NCBI RefSeq assembly: GCF_016735595.1
Contig: NZ_JAERRB010000004.1
Coordinates: 248,001 to 312,000, forward strand
DNA: 64,000 nucleotides
Reading direction: 5' to 3'
From: Chryseolinea lacunae
GTDB lineage: Bacteria > Bacteroidota > Bacteroidia > Cytophagales > Cyclobacteriaceae
Below the pieces are notes generated by a model. It was not told the DNA's origin. It saw nothing but the letters and a program-made list of their open reading frames with translations, and searched no databases. Position numbers and translations under genes: made by a program. The stretch's first letter is position 1, and every line of letters starts with the position of its first letter. Positions 18,518 through 27,389 of this stretch are shown here, one piece after another.

Positions 18518-19467
18518 GCCGCCAGATACTCCGGCAGATTTTTCAGGATGTCGGCTGCCATTTCGGGCAAGCCGAACCGGTGTTGCCAGCCCCAGTCGGC
18601 GCGGGCTCGCGAGTCGTCGATGGAGCGCGGCCACGAGTCGGCAATGGCCTGACGGAAGTCGGCTTTGTAGGTGATGTTAAAATCAGGAATATGTTTTTTG
18701 ATTTCGGCCGATATCTCTTCGGGGCAAAAGCTCATGGCCGAAATGTTGTAGCTGGAACGCACGTGTATTTTTTCGGCGGGGGCTTCCATTAAATCAAGCG
18801 TGGCCTTCACGGCGTCGTCCATATACATCATGGGCAGGTAGGTGTCGGGCTTCAGGAAGCATTCGTATTTTTTCTCCGACAAAGCCTGAAAGAAAATATC
18901 CACGGCATAGTCGGTTGTGCCGCCACCGGGTTTGGTTTTGTAGCCGATCAGTCCCGGGTAGCGAAGACTGCGCACATCCACACCATGTTTTTCGTGATAC
19001 CACTGGCACCACCGTTCGCCGGCTTGTTTGCTGATGCCATAGACCGTGGTGGGGTCCATCACGGTGTCTTGCGGGGTGTTTTGTTTTGGGGTGGTGGGGC
19101 CGAATGCGGCGATGGAACTGGGCCAGTATACTTTCTCGATTTTATATTCCACGGCGGCGTCGAGCACATAGAGCAGGCCATCCATGTTGAGGTGCCATGC
19201 AAAGCCGGGATTTTTTTCGCCCGTGGCCGAAAGCACGGCCGCGAGGTGATAGACCTGGGTGAACTTGTTTTTTTGGATGAACGATGTGAAAGCGTCGCGC
19301 TTCAACACATCCAGGATTTCGAAATTGCCTTCGGCCAAAATTCCTTCCGCGTCTTTAATGTCGGTGGCCACCACGTTTTCTTTGCCATGCAACCTCCAGA
19401 GACCTTGCGTCAGTTCTGAACCCAATTGACCTCCGGCGCCGATTACAAGAATTTTTTGCTTACCCAT
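18511..19467 (-). CDS. SDR-type L-threonine 3-dehydrogenase
   Basis: Oxidises threonine to 2-amino-3-ketobutyrate with NAD. It belongs to the extended short-chain (epimerase-like) class rather than the zinc class. Evidence: the dinucleotide fold ILVIGAGGQLGSELTQGL, the Ser in SSIAAFGP, the catalytic YGISK, and the long threonine-dehydrogenase-like stretch RYPGLIGYKTKPGGGTTDYA followed by ISAMSFCPEEI. The Met at 19467 precedes GKQKILVIGAG; the frame extends 33 bases upstream. Kbl, the next enzyme of threonine catabolism, lies 450 bases away on the other strand, which supports the call over a sugar epimerase. Confidence 0.9.
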   Translation of the reverse strand: MGKQKILVIGAGGQLGSELTQGLWRLHGKENVVATDIKDAEGILAEGNFEILDVLKRDAFTSFIQKNKFTQVYHLAAVLSATGEKNPGFAWHLNMDGLLYVLDAAVEYKIEKVYWPSSIAAFGPTTPKQNTPQDTVMDPTTVYGISKQAGERWCQWYHEKHGVDVRSLRYPGLIGYKTKPGGGTTDYAVDIFFQALSEKKYECFLKPDTYLPMMYMDDAVKATLDLMEAPAEKIHVRSSYNISAMSFCPEEISAEIKKHIPDFNITYKADFRQAIADSWPRSIDDSRARADWGWQHRFGLPEMAADILKNLPEYLAAY

Positions 19468-19555
19468 ATCTTCCTCAGAATTCCGGGGCGAAATTACCAA
19501 AATTTACCATTTAGCTACCATGTGTTAGGGGTGCATTTTAATTAACTTAGCGGCC

Positions 19556-19888
19556 GTGAATTTTGAAGCCTATTTGATATCCAAAAAGATCGATTCGGAT
19601 GCTTTTCAAAAAGCCGAAGCCGCCGTGTGGAAAACCTGGCAGCAAGAATTCGAGCAGATTCATCCCAACAGCTTCACCGCGCAGAAGCTTTATCTGATCA
19701 ACCCGGTCCGTCGCAAATATCCCTTGAAACACGAACCGCCTAAAGCAACGGTTGTTGCCGCCGTGGTGGCCGAGCCCGTGTCAACGCCGGTGACGACAGC
19801 GCCTGCTGCGCCAACTCCGGCAGTCACAGCCCAGCCCAAGCCTGCAGTGCCGCGCCCGGTGTTCAAGCCCAAGCCAAAAATGACTTAA
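19556..19888 (+). CDS. Small hypothetical protein with Pro/Ala-rich tail
   Basis: A 110-residue protein of unknown function starting at GTG. The first 65 residues look folded and charged (KKIDSDAFQKAEAAVWKTWQQEF, then HPNSFTAQKLYLINPVRRKYP); the rest is a low-complexity Pro, Ala, Val and Thr tail ending PVFKPKPKMT. There is no signal peptide or membrane helix. It sits 29 bases before kbl and is divergent from tdh, so it may be cotranscribed with kbl. Confidence 0.65.
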   Translation: MNFEAYLISKKIDSDAFQKAEAAVWKTWQQEFEQIHPNSFTAQKLYLINPVRRKYPLKHEPPKATVVAAVVAEPVSTPVTTAPAAPTPAVTAQPKPAVPRPVFKPKPKMT

Positions 19889-19917
19889 TGCGAATACCCC
19901 TCATTTCAACATAACGT

Positions 19918-21110
19918 ATGTACAAGAAGCTACAACCTGTATTGCAGAAAGAACTTGCTAGCATTCGCGAAGCCGGCCTCTTCAAGAAAGAATCATCACC
20001 ACGCCTCAAGGTGCCGACATCAAAACCGATGACGGCAAGAGTGTCATTAACTTTTGCGCCAACAACTACCTCGGTTTGTCGTCGCATCCGCGCGTGATCG
20101 CAGCGGCCAAAGCGGCCATCGACACCCACGGCTTTGGCATGTCGTCGGTGCGCTTCATCTGTGGCACGCAAGACATTCACCAAACACTGGAGGCAAAGAT
20201 CTCCGAGTTTCTTGGCACCGAAGACACCATTCTCTATGCCGCGGCGTTCGATGCCAACGGCGGTGTGTTCGAGCCCCTGTTCGGCGCGCAAGACGCCATC
20301 ATCTCCGACGAACTTAATCACGCATCCATCATCGACGGCGTGCGTCTCTGCAAAGCCATGCGCTATCGCTACAAGCACAACGACATGGCCGATCTGAAAA
20401 AACAACTGGACGATGCCCGCGCGGCGGGCGCTAACCAGATCATCATCGTCACCGACGGCGCGTTCTCCATGGACGGCACCATTGCGCAGATGGATAAAAT
20501 TTGCGCACTGGCCGATCAATACGAAGCCCTGGTCATGACCGACGAATGCCATTCGATGGGCTTCATCGGAAAAACAGGACGCGGCGTGCCCGAGCATCGC
20601 GGCGTGATGGACAAGGTAGACATCATCACCGGCACGTTGGGCAAAGCGTTGGGTGGCGCGTCGGGCGGATTCACGTCGGGCAAAAAAGAGATTATCGAAT
20701 TGCTGCGCCAGCGTTCAAGACCCTACCTGTTCTCGAACACCCTGGCACCGTCCATCACGGGCGCGTCTATTGAAGTGTTCAACATGCTTTCGGAAACCAC
20801 CGCGCTGCGCGACAAGCTGGAGAAGAACACGCACTATTTCCGAGACGAAATGACCAAGGCCGGGTTCGACATCAAGCCTGGCGAGCATCCCATTGTTCCC
20901 ATCATGCTCTATGAAGCACCGCTGGCCCAACAGTTTGCCGACAAGCTTCTGGAGAAAGGAGTCTATGTGATCGGCTTCTTCTTCCCGGTAGTGGCAAAAG
21001 GTCAGGCGCGCATCCGCGTGCAGATTTCGGCTGCTCATGAACAACACCACCTCGATAAAGCGATTGCAGCGTTTACTGCCGTCGGTAAAGAGCTGGGTGT
21101 TATAAAATAA
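19918..21110 (+). CDS. kbl: Glycine C-acetyltransferase (2-amino-3-ketobutyrate CoA ligase), frameshifted near N-terminus
   Basis: Splits 2-amino-3-ketobutyrate with CoA into glycine and acetyl-CoA, using PLP. The ATG at 19918 opens MYKKLQPVLQKELASIREAGLF, normal for Kbl, but the frame is lost at about 19984-19994. The rest continues in another frame from ITTPQGADIKTDD, through SSVRFICGTQDIH, TDECHSMGFIGKTGRG and the PLP-lysine block GTLGKALGGASGGF, to 21110. The family motif KKERIIT would need four more bases; the DNA has AAGAAAGAATC, one AAGA unit short. Read literally, the first frame stops at TGA 20095-20097, and the main frame could start only at a TTG at 20076, losing about 50 residues. 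A sequence error is possible. Confidence 0.88.
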
Positions 21111-21128
21111 AAATCACTCTTAAAAGAG

Positions 21129-21163
21129 AAAGCCACTCCGACATATCGGGGTGGCTTTTTTTA
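21129..21163 (+). terminator. Intrinsic terminator after kbl
   Basis: A GC-rich stem of about 12 base pairs (AAAGCCACTCCG with CGGGGTGGCTTT, one wobble) around a 6-base loop, followed by a run of T. It starts 18 bases after the kbl stop and may also serve leftward transcription. Confidence 0.9.
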
Positions 21164-21194
21164 TGATGTATAAAGATTGAGTCGTGGAATAGAA

Positions 21195-21647
21195 TTACTT
21201 CAGCCCAAGTTCCTTCTTTCGTTTTTGCACAATGTCGCCCATCTTGGAAGTGTCTTTGGAGAGAAGGCCAAAGGCGGGGTCGATGTTTTGGGAAGGGAAG
21301 AAATAGATGCAGCCCTTTTTGCCTTTCAGTTTCAGCCTATAGAGATTAACAAAGGGAACGATGGTGAGCGACTTCACTTCGGGCCATGCAAAACGAACGT
21401 TGCGATCGCCTTCTGTGACCACAATTTTGTTTTTACCTACGGCCACGCGACGCACCTTTTCGGTGATGAGCAAAAAGAAAAAGAAAGCGAGCATGCCGAT
21501 GGTGATAAACACAAGGGCAAAGAAGAACGTTTTCGCCGTGAAAGGATGCCGGAAAAAGATCGTAGCGGCAGCGAGCCATTGCAGAATACTGAAGGCGAGG
21601 AAGAAATATTTAGCGAAGTAAAATTTAACGGGACTGGCTTCTACCAT
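21195..21647 (-). CDS. Hypothetical membrane protein with two N-terminal helices
   Basis: A 150-residue protein. Two strongly hydrophobic helices (about 14-32 and 40-62, rich in Phe) are followed by a soluble domain of about 85 residues (VAVGKNKIVVTEGDRNVRFAWPEVKSL) whose strands resemble a bacterial PH-like fold. That is an inference from pattern only. I do not recognise a named family. It stands alone between the kbl terminator and the caspase gene. Confidence 0.65.
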   Translation of the reverse strand: MVEASPVKFYFAKYFFLAFSILQWLAAATIFFRHPFTAKTFFFALVFITIGMLAFFFFLLITEKVRRVAVGKNKIVVTEGDRNVRFAWPEVKSLTIVPFVNLYRLKLKGKKGCIYFFPSQNIDPAFGLLSKDTSKMGDIVQKRKKELGLK

Positions 21648-21737
21648 ATGAGTAGGAAAAAAGTATTTGAATTTACAAAAAAAACCATTTGTTGTTACGT
21701 TTTCTGCAAACTTTCCGCCAACCTGCTCATCCCACTC

Positions 21738-24700
21738 CTACTTTTCAATCACCACCGGAAAGTCCTGTCCTCTTGAAAACGTATACGGATACTGCGGGTT
21801 GCCTTTCAGTTTCCGGGTCATCTCCGGAACCTGGTCGTCGATATATGACTTCAGCTCATAGATGGTAACCTTTCCATCTTTTGGCGCGCCATCGGCTTCT
21901 CCCTGCAGTCCCTTGATGAGCACATAGGTGAACAAGCCGTGACCCAGCTCCCTGAATTCTGTGGCAAACTGTTCGCTTCCCGCCGACGCCATCACGTGAA
22001 TGCCGGCGCTGCGCGAAAGTTGCGCGATGGCTTTCTCTTCACTGGCACCGCGCGTGGCCAGCAACTCTACCGACCCGCCCGACTGGCAAGCGTCCATCAC
22101 AATGAGTTGCTTCAGGGCTTTGATCTGTTTGAACTTGTCTTGCAACACGCCGGCCTCGATGGCTTCTTTTGTGAGCGAGCTGGCGTCGTAGAGGCGCAGG
22201 TTTTCGGTGGGGATAAAATAGAAATGATTGTCGACCATGCTGCCGTGGCCCGCGTAATAGAAAATGAAAACGTCTTCCTGGCTCACTTTCTTTGAGAGGT
22301 TTTCGAGGGCGGCGAGGATTTTTGGCCGCGTGGCGTCGGTGTCGTAGAGCGTGGTGAGTTCAATGTTTTTGAACAGCGTGCTCTTCGCGTCCATCAGTTT
22401 CCCGAACGACTCGGCATCGGGGCGTGCATAGTTCAGGTTGAGCTTGCTGTTTTTGTATTCGTTGATGCCCACGGCCAACACATAGCAGGTGCTGCTCTTG
22501 GTGGCATGATCGGAAAACAACTCGGCGGTTTGCGGGTCGGACTCGATGTTGTCTTTGTTGCTGGCGGTGGCCATAAAGGTGTTGGGGCCGCCAATGAGGT
22601 CCACATCGTGTTTATAGGTTGTGGCCTGGCCGCGCGATGCCGGAAACGTGAGTGCGTCGCGGTCGAGTGGAATGTTTTTGCCATTGTGAAACAGCTTCAG
22701 GTTCTCCACACCGTTGCCGTTGTCGATGATGCGCACATACACCTCTGCCTTGCCGGGCAGGCCTGGGATGATCGCGATCTTTACCGTGGGCGGGGGCGAG
22801 CTTTTCAGTTTACCCTGTATGCCCTTCGAGTCTTCTTTGCCTCCACGGTTTTGAAAAATGCGTGGCAGCAAATCGGGGCGATAAAATTCGTTAAAAAACT
22901 GGTCAACGGCATAGGTCTTCATGCCGCTCGCGAAGTGAATGTAGCGTCGTGCTTCGCCAGTGCTGTTGAAGTAGCCTTCCGGATTTTTCACCATCCAGTC
23001 TTTTTCGCCCAGGTGAATGTGTTCGAGAAATTCTTTGCCCGAGCTCATGTCCCAAAATTTGGTGACACCGTCGAGGCTGTGGCTGATCAGCATTTTCTGA
23101 TCGGCACTAAATGCCAGCGACGTCACCTCGGCCTTGTGGCCCTCGAAGGTGCGCACCACCGTCGCGCTGTTCATGTCCCACACGCGAATGGTTCGGTCGG
23201 CGCCGGCCGAATAAATTGTTTTGCCGTCAAGACCGAACATGGCCGTGTGAACAGCGCCATGGTGACCTTTGAATTTCTTGGTCATCAATCCCGTGCCCAC
23301 ATCCCATAACCTCACGGAGCCATCCCAGCTGGCACTTAATAAAGTTTTTTGATCAAGACTCAGTTGAATAAAAGAAATCACATCGGTGTGGCCCACAAAA
23401 TTGCGAACTTCTTTTTTAGTGTCGAGCTCCCACATTTGCAGCGTGTTGTTGAGGCGCGCGGTGAAGAGGTAGAGATCGTTGGGGTGATACACCAGGCTAT
23501 AGGTCGAAGCGTTGTCGAGGTCGACGTAGGTGATGAGCTTGCCGGTATTCAAATCGTGCACCTTCATGGTGCCGTCCCAGCTCGAAGAGGCCACCGTGGT
23601 TTCGTCGCTGCTAAAATGAATGTCGAAGATGGGCTCGCGATAGGTATTGATGGATTTTAGCGAGTCGCCGGTTTCCACATCCCACAGCATAATTTTTCCG
23701 TCGCCACCGCCCGTCAGCATGCGGCGGCCGTCTTTGGAAAGTTCATAGCAAAGCACGGCTTTCTTGTGCCCCACATATTCCATCAATGTTTTGCCGGTGG
23801 CGATGTCCCACCGTTTCACTTTGGTGCCGAATTTTCCTTTGATAAGATTTTTTCCATCCCGCGTGATGAGCACCGCGTTTTTGAAACGCACAAACTTCGC
23901 GATGTTCGACTGCCAATAGAAGTTGGGGTCGTAGGTGAGTCCGCCGCGATCGCGTTCGTTCAAAAATCCTGTCAGGGGCTTGTCGGCTTTCTTTGACGCG
24001 AGGTTCCACACCAGTGATGTGTTGTTGTCGCAAGAGATGAGCAGTCGTTTGCTGTCGAGTGTAAAGGCCAGCTCGTGAAATTCGCCCAGGCCTTCTGCCG
24101 AGATGCTGTCCAGCAGGGCTCCCGTTTTTTCATCATAGATCAGCACGTCGCGTTCGGTGGAGCGGGCCACACGCTTGCCATCGGGGCTAATGGCAAGGCC
24201 TTTCAGATCGTTCGATTTTTTCTCGTATGACTTAATAAGGTTAAACGATGGGAGTTCATATTTCCGAAGGGGGCCGTTGTTTGACGCGAGATAAAGACTT
24301 TTCCCATCGCGGCCAAATTCGGTGCGCGCGCCGCAGCCACCACACCAGCCTTCTTCATAGGTGATGCTGTGTATTTTTTTCCAGTCGGAGGTTTGATAGA
24401 TGTGGGCGATGTGATTGTCTTCGCCCAGGGTAATGAACTTGCCGTCGGGGCTGATGCTGATGTCGATGCCGCCACCCACCCCTTTTTCGGAATTGATTTC
24501 GATGTCGGCCAGCACCTTGCGGGTGTCGTAGTCAAACACGGTGGCGGTGTTGGCGTAGCCGGCTACGATAAAAAATTTCATCTTCGGGTCCAGGGCCACG
24601 TCGGTCACAATGTCTTCGCTGGCCACAGAAAAAATCTCGCGTCCTGTTGCCACGTCCCACAGCCTCGCCGTTTTGTCATTGCTGCCGGTGAGTAAATATT

Positions 24701-24950
24701 TTCCGTCGCGTGTAAATTCAAGACTGGTCACGGAGGCCTCGTGTCCGAGGAAGCTGCGCACCTCGCGGCCGGTGCTCATCTCCCAAAGTTTGGCCGATTT
24801 GTCGCGGCTGCCGGTAGCCACAAAATTGCTGTCGGCACTCACGGCCACAGCGATAACAGCCAGCTCATGTCCTTTCTGGATGATGGTTTCCAGCGACTGA
24901 CACAAGGAATAGAATGGAGAAAGAAGAAGGATAAAAACGACGCGTTTCAT
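21738..24950 (-). CDS. Secreted WD40-repeat protein with C-terminal caspase-like (C14) domain
   Basis: A 1070-residue protein. A signal peptide (MKRVVFILLLSPFYSLCQS) is followed by about 630 residues of WD40 repeats, for example HEASVTSLEFTRDGKYLLTGSNDKTARLWD, shown here only by its features: GH start, DG/K turn and RLWD end. An Ig-like linker (about 725-810) joins a caspase-fold domain (about 825-1070): VLAVGINEYKNSKLNL, then the catalytic His902 in YYAGHGS and Cys955 in DACQSGG. Both dyad residues are intact, so proteolysis is expected. The signal peptide places it in the periplasm or outside. It follows cdaA by 36 bases and is probably in the folP-cdaA transcript. Confidence 0.92.
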   Translation of the reverse strand: MKRVVFILLLSPFYSLCQSLETIIQKGHELAVIAVAVSADSNFVATGSRDKSAKLWEMSTGREVRSFLGHEASVTSLEFTRDGKYLLTGSNDKTARLWDVATGREIFSVASEDIVTDVALDPKMKFFIVAGYANTATVFDYDTRKVLADIEINSEKGVGGGIDISISPDGKFITLGEDNHIAHIYQTSDWKKIHSITYEEGWCGGCGARTEFGRDGKSLYLASNNGPLRKYELPSFNLIKSYEKKSNDLKGLAISPDGKRVARSTERDVLIYDEKTGALLDSISAEGLGEFHELAFTLDSKRLLISCDNNTSLVWNLASKKADKPLTGFLNERDRGGLTYDPNFYWQSNIAKFVRFKNAVLITRDGKNLIKGKFGTKVKRWDIATGKTLMEYVGHKKAVLCYELSKDGRRMLTGGGDGKIMLWDVETGDSLKSINTYREPIFDIHFSSDETTVASSSWDGTMKVHDLNTGKLITYVDLDNASTYSLVYHPNDLYLFTARLNNTLQMWELDTKKEVRNFVGHTDVISFIQLSLDQKTLLSASWDGSVRLWDVGTGLMTKKFKGHHGAVHTAMFGLDGKTIYSAGADRTIRVWDMNSATVVRTFEGHKAEVTSLAFSADQKMLISHSLDGVTKFWDMSSGKEFLEHIHLGEKDWMVKNPEGYFNSTGEARRYIHFASGMKTYAVDQFFNEFYRPDLLPRIFQNRGGKEDSKGIQGKLKSSPPPTVKIAIIPGLPGKAEVYVRIIDNGNGVENLKLFHNGKNIPLDRDALTFPASRGQATTYKHDVDLIGGPNTFMATASNKDNIESDPQTAELFSDHATKSSTCYVLAVGINEYKNSKLNLNYARPDAESFGKLMDAKSTLFKNIELTTLYDTDATRPKILAALENLSKKVSQEDVFIFYYAGHGSMVDNHFYFIPTENLRLYDASSLTKEAIEAGVLQDKFKQIKALKQLIVMDACQSGGSVELLATRGASEEKAIAQLSRSAGIHVMASAGSEQFATEFRELGHGLFTYVLIKGLQGEADGAPKDGKVTIYELKSYIDDQVPEMTRKLKGNPQYPYTFSRGQDFPVVIEK

Positions 24951-24986
24951 GCCGAAAGATATTTGGCACGAAGGTAAAGAATTAGA

Positions 24987-25850
24987 TCAAGCTTTTGCAG
25001 GCGAAGGCTCCGTATGCTCGGGCTCTTCTTCCTTCAATTCTTCCCACCGCGCGGGTTCGTCGTTGTGGAGGTATTGCAGGATGCGTTGTTCCACCTGTTT
25101 CAGTTTGAGCGAGCGCAGATATTTGCCATTGCGCGCCAGGATGAGTCGCCCCGATTCTTCCGAGATGGCCATCACCAGCGTGTCGGTGTTTTCCGACATG
25201 CCCACCGCCGCCCGGTGCCGAAGACCAAAGTGTGCCGGCAAATTGTCGTTTTCGCTCACAGGCAACACACAGCGTGCGGCTTTGATGCGACCCTTGTGCA
25301 CGATCACGGCGCCGTCGTGCAATGGACTGTTCTTATTAAATATAGAGAGCAGCAACCGCTTGTTCACAGAGGCGTCGAGGGCGTCGCCGGTTTGTGCATA
25401 GAACTTTAGCTCGGTGTCGCGCGAAAACACCACAAGCGCCCCCGTCTTGGAAGCCTTCAGCGTTTTGGCGGCTTCAATGATTTCGCTGATGTCGAAGTCG
25501 TCGTGATATTGATGGCGCCAGTTTGAAATAGTCTTGAAGAAATTTTCCTTGAACTCCGTGCCGCGACCAATCACCAATAGAAATTTCCGGATCTCGGGTT
25601 GAAACAGGATGATCATGGCCAGCACCCCCACGCCCATGAACTGCCCCAGAATGGTGGCCAGCAATTCCATTTGCGCCGCGCGCACAATCAGGTACACAAG
25701 GTAGAGTGCCAGAATGCCCAGGAAGATGTTCACGGCAATACTTCCGCGAATGAGCTTATACACCTGGTAGAGCAACACGCTCACCAACGCAATGTCGACA
25801 AAGTCGACCCAGCTCACTTCCAGAAATCCTATTTTAAAAAGAAAGACCAT
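24987..25850 (-). CDS. cdaA: Diadenylate cyclase CdaA
   Basis: Makes the second messenger c-di-AMP from two ATP at the inner membrane. Three N-terminal transmembrane helices (to about residue 85) precede the DAC domain with the signature Asp179-Gly-Ala in LHDGAVIVHKGRI and Arg211-His-Arg213 in GLRHRAAVGMSE. The C-terminal tail is Glu/Pro-rich. It lies 59 bases downstream of folP, a frequent Bacteroidota pairing. Confidence 0.96.
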   Translation of the reverse strand: MVFLFKIGFLEVSWVDFVDIALVSVLLYQVYKLIRGSIAVNIFLGILALYLVYLIVRAAQMELLATILGQFMGVGVLAMIILFQPEIRKFLLVIGRGTEFKENFFKTISNWRHQYHDDFDISEIIEAAKTLKASKTGALVVFSRDTELKFYAQTGDALDASVNKRLLLSIFNKNSPLHDGAVIVHKGRIKAARCVLPVSENDNLPAHFGLRHRAAVGMSENTDTLVMAISEESGRLILARNGKYLRSLKLKQVEQRILQYLHNDEPARWEELKEEEPEHTEPSPAKA

Positions 25851-25909
25851 GTATTACAAAGGTAACGACGATTGATGAAGTAGCGATGAAGCAGCAAACA
25901 TAAAATAGG

Positions 25910-26785
25910 TCAGCCGTTGTGCGTTCCCTTACCGGTGGAGATCAACGTCACCGCTTGCACAGCTTCTTTCACATCGTGAACGCGCAGGATGGCGGCTCCT
26001 TTTGCCAGGGCCAGCGTGTTCAACACCGTGGTGCCGTTGAGGGCATCGGCCGGTGCGATGTTCAGCGTTTTCCATATCATCGACTTACGGGATAACCCCA
26101 CCAGCAGCGGTTTGTTCAGGATGTGAAAATCTTCCAGGTGGTGCAGCAGTTCGAAATTTTGCGTTGGCCCCTTGGCAAACCCAAAGCCCGGATCGACCAC
26201 CACATCTTTAATACCCAGAAGCTGCAGTTGGTAAATTTTTTCGTGAAAATAGTCCAGCAGGTCTTTCCGCAGATTTTCGTAGGTGGCCAGTTGCGTCATG
26301 GTTTGCGGGTTGCCGCGCATGTGCATCAACACATAGGGCACGTTCAGGGCGGCCACGCGGGCAAACATGGCGGGGTCGAGCGAGCCGCCGGAAACGTCGT
26401 TCACGAGGGCTGCGCCTTCCTGCACGGCCGCGTCCGCCACATCGGCCCGGTAGGTGTCGATGGAGATGAACGCGTCGGGGAAATTTTTGTGAATAGCCTT
26501 TATGGCCTGTACGGCGCGTGAACGTTCTTCTTCGGGGGAGATTTCGGTTGCACCGGGGCGTGTGGAGGCGGCACCCACATCGATGAACGTGGCGCCTTCG
26601 TTCAGCATTTTTTCGGTTTGTTGCAGCACGGAGGCTTCTGTGGTGAAGCGCCCGCCGTCGTAGAAGCTGTCGGGCGTCACGTTGAGGATGCCCATCACTT
26701 TGGGAATGCTCAGGTCGAGCAGCCGGCCACGGAGGTTCAGTGTTTTGTTTGGGGAAAATAAATTATTTTCGGGCGCAGATTTCAT
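25910..26785 (-). CDS. folP: Dihydropteroate synthase
   Basis: Condenses p-aminobenzoate with dihydropterin pyrophosphate in folate synthesis. All family blocks are present: MGILNVTPDSFYDGG, FIDVGAASTRPGA, INDVSGG-type ALVNDVSGGSLD, VVDPGFGFAKGPTQN and LLVGLSRKSMIW. Its 291 residues are normal. It begins the leftward folP-cdaA-caspase unit and is divergent from the DUF1599 gene. Confidence 0.96.
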   Translation of the reverse strand: MKSAPENNLFSPNKTLNLRGRLLDLSIPKVMGILNVTPDSFYDGGRFTTEASVLQQTEKMLNEGATFIDVGAASTRPGATEISPEEERSRAVQAIKAIHKNFPDAFISIDTYRADVADAAVQEGAALVNDVSGGSLDPAMFARVAALNVPYVLMHMRGNPQTMTQLATYENLRKDLLDYFHEKIYQLQLLGIKDVVVDPGFGFAKGPTQNFELLHHLEDFHILNKPLLVGLSRKSMIWKTLNIAPADALNGTTVLNTLALAKGAAILRVHDVKEAVQAVTLISTGKGTHNG

Positions 26786-26845
26786 GGAGGGTTGTACTGA
26801 AATGATGATCCAAATTAAGAAGTTTGCCTCCTAAAGTTTACGGCC

Positions 26846-27385
26846 TTGGTTGAAAAAACAGCTCACGAATACAAAGAAATAGTCGCCCGCTGCAAAACGC
26901 TGTTCGAAAAGAAGACCCGCGACTACGGCACGGCGTGGCGAATCCTGCGTTTATCGTCCATCACAGACCAGATCTTCATCAAGGCCCAGCGCATCCGCAG
27001 CATCCAGGAAAAAGGCACGCAAAAGGTTGACGACCCGGTGGCCGACGAGTTTGTGGCCATCATCAACTACTGCATCATGGCCCTCATCCAGATGCGGTTG
27101 CCCGCCGATGCGCCCCTGGAGATGAGCTTCGAAGCACTCGAACCGCTCTACGATGGCGCCGCCACCGAAACGTTCGAGCTCCTTCAAAACAAAAACCACG
27201 ACTACGGCGAAGCCTGGCGCGACATGCGCGTGACGTCCATCACCGACATCATTCTCATGAAACTTTTGCGCGTGAAGCAGATCGAAGACAATCAGGGCAA
27301 AACGCTGGTGAGCGAAGGCGTGAAAGCAAACTACCAGGACATGATCAACTATGCCGTGTTCGCCATGATATTATCGAAAGCCTAA
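26846..27385 (+). CDS. DUF1599 protein with internal duplication
   Basis: A 179-residue cytosolic protein made of two similar halves: KKTRDYGTAWRILRLSSITD with IKAQRIRSIQ, and KNHDYGEAWRDMRVTSITD with MKLLRVKQIE. The repeated Asp-Tyr-Gly, Ala-Trp-Arg and Ser-Ile-Thr-Asp motifs mark DUF1599. The family has been linked to nucleotide-modification contexts in phages, but here it lies in a housekeeping setting and its activity is unknown. The start codon is TTG with a weak purine-rich region upstream. It is followed after 4 bases by the DoxX-like gene. Confidence 0.82.
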   Translation: MVEKTAHEYKEIVARCKTLFEKKTRDYGTAWRILRLSSITDQIFIKAQRIRSIQEKGTQKVDDPVADEFVAIINYCIMALIQMRLPADAPLEMSFEALEPLYDGAATETFELLQNKNHDYGEAWRDMRVTSITDIILMKLLRVKQIEDNQGKTLVSEGVKANYQDMINYAVFAMILSKA

Positions 27386-27389
27386 ACGT

